The position numbers and the translations under genes were made by a program. From NCBI GenBank assembly GCA_947594335.1, contig CANQEC010000072.1, positions 1 to 10,418 of the forward strand: 10,418 nt of DNA, given 5' to 3'. This stretch comes from an uncultured Lachnospiraceae bacterium. GTDB taxonomy: Bacteria; Bacillota; Clostridia; Lachnospirales; Lachnospiraceae. The notes under the pieces were generated by a model. It was not told the DNA's origin. It did no database searches and saw only the letters and a list, made by a program, of their open reading frames with translations. Shown here in pieces: positions 7,701-10,418 of this stretch (within the stretch, counting starts at the first letter, position 1; every line of letters starts with the position of its first letter).

Positions 7701-8328
7701 CGGAAGCGAACAGCACGGCCACATGGAAGCCGTCGGATATGACCTTTACTGCAAGCTGCTGAACGAGTCGGTGCGCGAGATTCAGGGTGTGTCTACTGTG
7801 CAGGAGGGGTATGAGACGACGATCGACCTTGATATTGACGCCTATATTCCGGAGCGGTATATCCGCAGCGAGACGCAGAAGCTGGATATTTACAAGCGGA
7901 TCGCGGCGATTTCCGGCGAAGAAGAGTACGACGATATGCTCGAAGAGCTGATGGACCGTTTCGGGGAGCCTCCCCGCACGGTTCAGAATCTGCTGGCGGC
8001 CGCGAACCTCAAGGCGGCGGCGCATCAGCTCTATATTACGGAACTCAGCCAGAAGGGAAACGAGATACGTTTTATCCTGTATGAGAAGGCCAGGATCGAT
8101 GCGTCGAAGATTGAGCCGTTTCTTCGTTCCTGGAAAGGAAGGATGCGCTTTACGGGCGGGAAGCCCCCTTATTTTACGTATGTCAGACCTGCAAAATCCG
8201 CCGGAAACAGCGAAGATATCCTTGCGGTGGTGCGGGAGCTGCTTGAGTCGATGAAGGTTCTGGAAAAACAGGAGACGCCGTCTGCGCGCGGACATCTGAC
8301 AAAGAGCCGGCGGGCGGAAAAAATGTAA
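4744..8328 (+). CDS. mfd: transcription-repair coupling factor
   Basis: Mfd recognises RNA polymerase stalled at DNA lesions, pushes it off by ATP-driven dsDNA translocation, and recruits UvrA/UvrB for nucleotide excision repair. The protein has 1194 residues from ATG 4744, close to the usual 1150-1180. The N-terminal UvrB-like module (about 1-330) contains GQFAVRGGILDVYP. A middle D3 region follows, then a lysine-rich linker (482-490). The RNA-polymerase-interacting domain begins near GDFVVHENHGLGIYRG (from 506). The RecG-like translocase has Walker A GDVGYGKTE (655-663, K661), the DEEQ box (756-759), TATPIPRTL, and motif VI QLRGRVGR (925-932). A C-terminal TRCF domain follows from about 1000. 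All motor motifs are intact. The linker codons contain an A AAA AAG slippery heptamer at 6189-6195. mfd probably shares the transcript of pth, 73-82 nt upstream. The promoter of the next gene begins 8 nt after the stop. Confidence 0.97.
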   Translation: MKAFTAPMSGLGEFEEIRNALLRGRGLLQVTGCIDPQKPHFIYCAGEPFDYRIVITYSEIRAKEIFENFALFDREVLYFPGKDLIFFQADIRGNLLEKQRIEVLKALVERRKLTVITTMAACMNHLTPFEEWKDQILMLEADSTLDMEEMKGDLLRLGYERVGQVEGPGQFAVRGGILDVYPLTEENPVRIELWGDEIDSLRSFDVESQRSIENLEYVCIYPAAELIPCERERQKALERIRKEAEKSEKLFRGKGLSEEAARVKRLFEDCRDRLTEMAEPLQMEGFIDCFYENPVSFLDYFPKERTLLFLDEPNRVQEAAQAVELEFRESMEHRLEKGYVLPGQAGILFPHQEIIAGICAGNGIALCTLENARAPWTVRRKFSIDVRTANSYNGSFELLVQDLRRWKKEGYRVILLAASRTRGNRLAADLLDEGLTSYYTEDEAREVGPGEILITYGRAQRGYEYPLIKFAVIAESDVFGQEKKKKKKYKRFEGKTISSFTELSVGDFVVHENHGLGIYRGIEKIEVDHAAKDYMKIEYAGGSSLFVPATQLDVIQKYGDGDSAKAPKLNKLGTQEWNRTKSRVRGAVREIAQDLVKLYAARQRKEGFKYGEDTVWQKEFEEMFPFEETEDQLRAIEDVKMDMQSSRIMDRLVCGDVGYGKTEIAIRAAFKAVQEGKQVAYLVPTTILAQQHYNTFAQRMKDFPVRVDLMCRFRTPAEQKKTAADLRKGLVDIVIGTHRLLSKDVGYKDLGLLIIDEEQRFGVTHKEKIKQLKEDIDVLTLTATPIPRTLHMSLVGIRDMSVLEEAPQERLPIQTYVMEYNEEMVREAISRELARGGQVYYVYNRVNTIIEMTNTVAALVPQAQVAFAHGQMKEHELERIMYDFINGDIDVLVATTIIETGLDIPNVNTIIIHDADNLGLSQLYQLRGRVGRSNRTAYAFLMYRRNKMLREVAEKRLSAIREFTDLGSGFKIAMRDLEIRGAGNLLGSEQHGHMEAVGYDLYCKLLNESVREIQGVSTVQEGYETTIDLDIDAYIPERYIRSETQKLDIYKRIAAISGEEEYDDMLEELMDRFGEPPRTVQNLLAAANLKAAAHQLYITELSQKGNEIRFILYEKARIDASKIEPFLRSWKGRMRFTGGKPPYFTYVRPAKSAGNSEDILAVVRELLESMKVLEKQETPSARGHLTKSRRAEKM
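6189..6195 (+). other. possible -1 frameshift heptamer A AAA AAG in mfd
   Basis: The heptamer lies in the correct phase (zero-frame codons gaA AAA AAG), the same arrangement as the E. coli dnaX frameshift site. After a -1 slip, five codons (E K E E I) are read before TAA at 6210-6212. The product would be 489 residues, ending before the polymerase-binding domain. No strong downstream hairpin or well-placed upstream Shine-Dalgarno stimulator is evident, so this is a candidate only. Confidence 0.25.
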
Positions 8329-8335
8329 AAACTAA

Positions 8336-8364
8336 TTGCAGTAGTGCCAAAAAAAGCTTATAAT
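8336..8364 (+). promoter_or_regulatory. sigma-A promoter of the lipoprotein foldase gene
   Basis: TTGCAG (8336-8341) and a perfect TATAAT (8359-8364) are 17 nt apart. This is the clearest promoter in the window. It starts 8 nt after the mfd stop. The expected transcription start near 8370-8372 gives a leader of about 70 nt. No terminator separates mfd from this gene, so read-through is also likely. Confidence 0.85.
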
Positions 8365-8378
8365 GTGTGGTGGACGAA

Positions 8379-8411
8379 GGCCGTTTGCCCGCAGGGGCGG
8401 GTCATCTGGCC
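8379..8411 (+). promoter_or_regulatory. hairpin in the 5' leader of the lipoprotein gene
   Basis: CCCGC (8388-8392) pairs with GCGGG (8397-8401) across a 4-nt AGGG loop; a G·T pair extends the stem. Flanking GGCC copies (8379-8382 and 8408-8411) can close it at the base. It sits just after the predicted transcription start and 18 nt before the AGGAGG ribosome site, which it leaves free. No T-run follows, so it is not a terminator. It may stabilise the mRNA. Confidence 0.4.
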
Positions 8412-8440
8412 AAATTATGATTTCAGTCAGGAGGAAAAAA

Positions 8441-9985
8441 ATGAATACTCGATGGAAAAAGGCAGTTTCGACAGGTCTCTGCGCATGCCTTGCGCTTTCT
8501 GTATTTACGGGCTGCTCCAGTGACAAAGGCTTTGATACAAAGGCAGCGGCGATCACGGTGAACGAAGATGAGGTTCCGGCAGGCGTTGTGAAATTTGCAA
8601 CGCATCATCTGCAGGCGCAGTATGAATCGATGTATGCGAATTTTGGATATTCAGGCATCATCAATCAGGATATTTACGGAACAGGCTCCACGCTTGGCGA
8701 GACCATAAAGGATCAGATGGTGGAAGAGATAACGCATATCGTACTCGCAAAGCAGCATATGAGTGACTATGGAGTTTCCATAAGCGAGGATCAGAAAATG
8801 GAGATTTCCGAGGCGGCCGCGGAATTTATAGCGGATAACGACAAAGAAGTTCTTGAGAAGATCAGCGCAGACCAGGAGACGGTAGAGCAGTATCTTGAAC
8901 TGCTGACGGTTCAGTCCCTGATGCAGGACGCGATGGGCAGCGATGTTGACACGGAAGTGTCTGATGAGGAAGCTGCGCAGAGAAGAATCACCTATGCGCT
9001 GTTTACTCCGGAGACGGAAGGCGAGAGCGAGCTGGAGTCTGAAGAAGAGACGGAAGGGTGGTTCCTGGATGAAAGCGAAGGCCTTTCGGAGGAAGAATAT
9101 ATTCCCGAGGAGACGTCTGTCCCCGGAGAGGCGGAGACGGCTTCTCTGACAGAGAACGACACGGCAAAGACACAGGCGGCGGCTGAGACGGAGGTCGAGA
9201 CAGGAATCGAAGCTGGAATCGAGACGGAAGACGTTTTGGATGACGCAGAGTGGCCGGCGGAGGCTGAGACCGGATTTGAGGCGGCGGAAGAAGAGTCTGA
9301 GACAGAGACGGAAGATCCGGCTCTTGCGGCGGCAAAGAGAGTTGCGGCGGCAAAGGCGGAGCTGCTGATCGCGAGACTTCTCCACACGGGAGAGGACTTT
9401 GAGACGGCAATGAAGGAGATCGATCCGGACGCGACGTTCAATTCCATCACCTTCGGCGAGGGAGACGCGGATTACAGAGGGGAACTGCTTGAGGCTACGG
9501 ACGGCCTTGAGGACGGCACCTTAGTGGATTATCCGGTTGAGACGGATTCCGGTTACTATGTAGTACGTCTTGATACACAGCTTGACCGGGAAGCTACTGA
9601 CGCAGAGAAGGAATACATTGTCGAGCAGCGCAGATCTGACCGCATTCAGGAGCTTTATACGGAGTGGGAAGAAGCGGCAGAAATCAGCACTGACGATGAA
9701 GTGCTGGCGCAGATCGATTTTGATTTTTCTCTTGTGATGGCTACAGAGGCGAGTACGGAGGCCCCGGCTGAAGAAGTGACGGAGGCGCCCGCAGAGGAAG
9801 CGGCGGCTGAAGAAACCGCGGCGGATGCGGAAGCAGCGACGGAAGCGCCTGCAGAGGACGCGGCGGCCGAAGAAACCGCGGCGGATGCGGATGAGGAAGC
9901 GACAGAAGCTGCTGCGGCAGACGAGGCGGCGACAGAAGCTCCTGCGGAAGACGCGGAAGCGGTTACGGAGGCAGTGACAGAGTAA
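8441..9985 (+). CDS. SurA/PrsA-type lipoprotein foldase with degenerate parvulin domain
   Basis: This 514-residue exported lipoprotein probably helps proteins fold after secretion, anchored to the outer face of the membrane. ATG 8441 is chosen because AGGAGG (8429-8434) lies 6 nt upstream and a signal peptide follows at once: a basic N-end (TRWKK), a hydrophobic core, and lipobox VFTGC with C25 as the lipidated residue. Residues of about 35-175 resemble the helical SurA_N-like domain. A parvulin-like fold starts at ITYALFTP (183-190), is interrupted by an acidic insertion (about 191-293), and resumes through AAAKAELL, HTGEDFETAMKEIDPD and DSGYYVVRLD. In active parvulins a His stands in both strands (HILV and GYH or GWH); here Tyr185 and Tyr373 occupy those places, so isomerase activity is doubtful. 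The tail (about 430-514) is low-complexity Glu/Ala/Thr and contains a 60-bp tandem duplication. The position after mfd matches clostridial foldases. I omit the symbol prsA because orthology is not certain. Confidence 0.85.
   Translation: MNTRWKKAVSTGLCACLALSVFTGCSSDKGFDTKAAAITVNEDEVPAGVVKFATHHLQAQYESMYANFGYSGIINQDIYGTGSTLGETIKDQMVEEITHIVLAKQHMSDYGVSISEDQKMEISEAAAEFIADNDKEVLEKISADQETVEQYLELLTVQSLMQDAMGSDVDTEVSDEEAAQRRITYALFTPETEGESELESEEETEGWFLDESEGLSEEEYIPEETSVPGEAETASLTENDTAKTQAAAETEVETGIEAGIETEDVLDDAEWPAEAETGFEAAEEESETETEDPALAAAKRVAAAKAELLIARLLHTGEDFETAMKEIDPDATFNSITFGEGDADYRGELLEATDGLEDGTLVDYPVETDSGYYVVRLDTQLDREATDAEKEYIVEQRRSDRIQELYTEWEEAAEISTDDEVLAQIDFDFSLVMATEASTEAPAEEVTEAPAEEAAAEETAADAEAATEAPAEDAAAEETAADADEEATEAAAADEAATEAPAEDAEAVTEAVTE
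9011..9319 (+). other. acidic Glu/Thr-rich insertion in the parvulin domain
   Basis: Residues of about 191-293 of the lipoprotein contain some 40 Asp/Glu and a single Lys, and should be disordered. The DNA repeats GAGACGGA-like octamers many times (for example near 9011, 9049, 9185, 9219 and 9305), which suggests growth by replication slippage. The insertion falls between the first beta strand and first helix of the parvulin fold. Confidence 0.7.
9781..9890 (+). repeat. 60-bp tandem duplication in the lipoprotein tail
   Basis: Positions 9781-9830 and 9841-9890 match at 46 of 50 bases with an exact 60-nt period, encoding two copies of a 20-residue unit (EAPAEEAAAEETAADAEAAT, then EAPAED...). 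Two of the four differences are silent. Shorter EAPAE copies flank it on both sides. It keeps the reading frame. Confidence 0.8.
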
Positions 9986-10056
9986 GATATCACAGAAGTG
10001 GGAATATACACAGAGGCAGGTTTTTGAATCCCCTGTGAGAAAATGAGGTTTGTTGT

Positions 10057-10130
10057 GACCGGGGAGTTTATACGGTTTGACGGAGGTTTGCGGAGGCAGA
10101 CTTTTGGCAGATTGTGGGAACTCCCCGGTC
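10057..10130 (+). repeat. 12-bp perfect inverted repeat with 50-nt spacer
   Basis: GACCGGGGAGTT (10057-10068) is the exact reverse complement of AACTCCCCGGTC (10119-10130). Within the spacer GTTTG (10086-10090) can pair with CAGAC (10097-10101) using one wobble. The second arm is followed only by TTTATG, too weak for an intrinsic terminator. Confidence 0.7.
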
Positions 10131-10139
10131 TTTATGCGC

Positions 10140-10189
10140 AGGCCCGGGCAGGGAAAATTGCTGCAGGCGGCAGCGCCCGGGCCGCGCAG
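10140..10189 (+). repeat. structured 50-nt repeat, copy 1
   Basis: GGCCCGGGC (10141-10149) pairs with GCCCGGGCC (10175-10183), 9 bp. Nested and coaxial with its 3' arm, GCTGC (10160-10164) pairs with GCAGC (10170-10174) over the loop AGGCG. A 10-nt one-sided bulge (10150-10159) lies between them. Copy 2 at 10226-10275 matches at 41 of 50 bases in the same orientation. Confidence 0.75.
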
Positions 10190-10193
10190 ACGA

Positions 10194-10217
10194 GCAGGAG
10201 GAAAAGCCGCCTCCTGC
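10194..10217 (+). repeat. 8-bp hairpin between the two structured repeats
   Basis: GCAGGAGG (10194-10201) pairs with CCTCCTGC (10210-10217) over an 8-nt loop. The left arm carries an AGGAGG core that would be a ribosome site if a start codon followed, but none does at the right distance. Confidence 0.6.
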
Positions 10218-10225
10218 CCGATCAC

Positions 10226-10275
10226 AGGCCCGGGCATGGAAACAAGCTGCTGGCGGCAGTACCTGGGCCGCGCGG
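10226..10275 (+). repeat. structured 50-nt repeat, copy 2
   Basis: This copy keeps the copy 1 fold: GGCCCGGG (10227-10234) with CCTGGGCC (10262-10269), using one G·T wobble, and GCTGC with GCAGT, also using one wobble. Most of its 9 differences from copy 1 fall in the bulge, the loop, or at wobble-compatible places. It ends 9 nt before the aroK ribosome site. Confidence 0.75.
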
Positions 10276-10299
10276 AAATTTGATAAGGGAGGATACGTC

Positions 10300-10418
10300 A
10301 TGCAGAACATTTTTCTGATTGGTTTTATGGGGGCCGGGAAATCGACGATCGCGCGGTGGCTGCACCGGCAGAAAGGGATGCGGCTGATCGAGATGGACGA
10401 GATGATCGCGCGCCAGGA
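10300..10418 (+). CDS. aroK: shikimate kinase (5' part, cut by window end)
   Basis: Shikimate kinase phosphorylates shikimate at the 3-hydroxyl with ATP, the fifth step of the pathway to chorismate and the aromatic amino acids, in the cytoplasm. Only the first 39 residues are in the window. They begin MQNIFLIGFMGAGKST, with a Walker A motif placed right at the N-terminus as in AroK, followed by LIEMDEMIARQ, where the Asp fits the conserved shikimate-contacting position after strand 2. The start is supported by AAGGGAGG (10285-10292) 7 nt upstream. The gene runs past the window edge, so this is not a true truncation. Other small P-loop kinases are possible, but the GFMGAGKST form and spacing favour shikimate kinase. 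Confidence 0.88.
   Translation, partial: MQNIFLIGFMGAGKSTIARWLHRQKGMRLIEMDEMIARQ

Larger units (their letters stand above)
9986..10299 (+). other. hairpin-rich non-coding region before aroK
   Basis: This 314-nt gap has no supported gene. It holds, in order: an imperfect CACAG/CTGTG stem (10009-10037); a 12-bp inverted repeat (10057-10068 and 10119-10130); and two copies of a 50-nt self-pairing repeat (10140-10189 and 10226-10275) with a third hairpin between them (10194-10217). The aroK ribosome site closes it. I find no clear sigma-A promoter and no stem followed by a real T-run. It may be a structured aroK leader, the end of the previous transcript, or an intergenic repeat element. Confidence 0.65.

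Noticed and set aside
8651..9385. Minus-strand open frames opposite the acidic insertion of the lipoprotein
   Set aside because: They mirror the Glu-rich coding repeats as Leu/Arg/Ser-rich runs, and the forward gene has a signal peptide and ribosome site.
10009..10037. Possible terminator after the lipoprotein gene
   Set aside because: The CACAG/CTGTG stem has a mismatch, and the T5 run (10021-10025) lies in the loop rather than after the stem.
10077..10105. TTGACG as a -35 box for an aroK promoter
   Set aside because: No acceptable -10 hexamer lies 16-18 nt downstream (the best is ACTTTT), so I do not call a promoter.
10226..10299. T-box or other known riboswitch before aroK
   Set aside because: The T-box consensus (GGGTGGNACCGCG) is absent, and I do not recognise the core of any other known riboswitch class.
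10043..10318. A 91-codon forward frame across the hairpin-rich gap into aroK
   Set aside because: It has no good ribosome site, runs through the repeated hairpins, and overlaps the start of aroK in another frame. Its length comes from GC-rich sequence lacking stops.

Overview
This window reads as ordinary chromosomal housekeeping DNA from a Gram-positive clostridial bacterium. Lachnospiraceae or a close relative is my best guess. That guess is inference from three things: the gene order pth–mfd–lipoprotein foldase, the type A-looking RNase P RNA, and the strong AGGAGG ribosome sites on a fairly GC-rich coding background. All genes I can support lie on the + strand. I found no mobile element, CRISPR array, tRNA or integration scar.

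Layout. Positions 1-354 hold a complete RNase P RNA gene (rnpB), closed by its own 12-bp terminal helix. A short gap with a sigma-A-like promoter leads into a GH13 alpha-glucan hydrolase of the neopullulanase/cyclomaltodextrinase type (488-2614). Then come murF (cell-wall precursor ligase, 2713-4086), pth (peptidyl-tRNA hydrolase, 4077-4661, overlapping murF by 10 nt) and mfd (transcription-repair coupling factor, 4744-8328). These four probably form one transcription unit. A near-consensus promoter at 8336-8364 drives a secreted lipoprotein of the SurA/PrsA foldase family (8441-9985), which carries a long acidic insertion, a repetitive acidic tail, and tyrosines where the parvulin histidines usually sit. 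After a 314-nt non-coding stretch full of hairpins, the window ends inside the shikimate kinase gene aroK (10300 onward, truncated by the window edge).

How the genes work together. They share core cell maintenance rather than one pathway: tRNA processing (rnpB), peptidyl-tRNA recycling (pth), peptidoglycan precursor synthesis (murF), repair of stalled transcription (mfd), folding of exported proteins (the lipoprotein) and aromatic amino-acid synthesis (aroK), with a cytoplasmic maltodextrin-type hydrolase placed upstream of murF.

I see no new multi-gene system. The points most worth a second look are non-coding or recoding signals. They are a duplicated structured 50-nt repeat plus other hairpins ahead of aroK, a dnaX-type A AAA AAG slippery heptamer in frame in mfd at a domain boundary, a perfect 18-bp palindrome between two possible murF starts, and the degenerate, acid-loaded parvulin domain of the lipoprotein.
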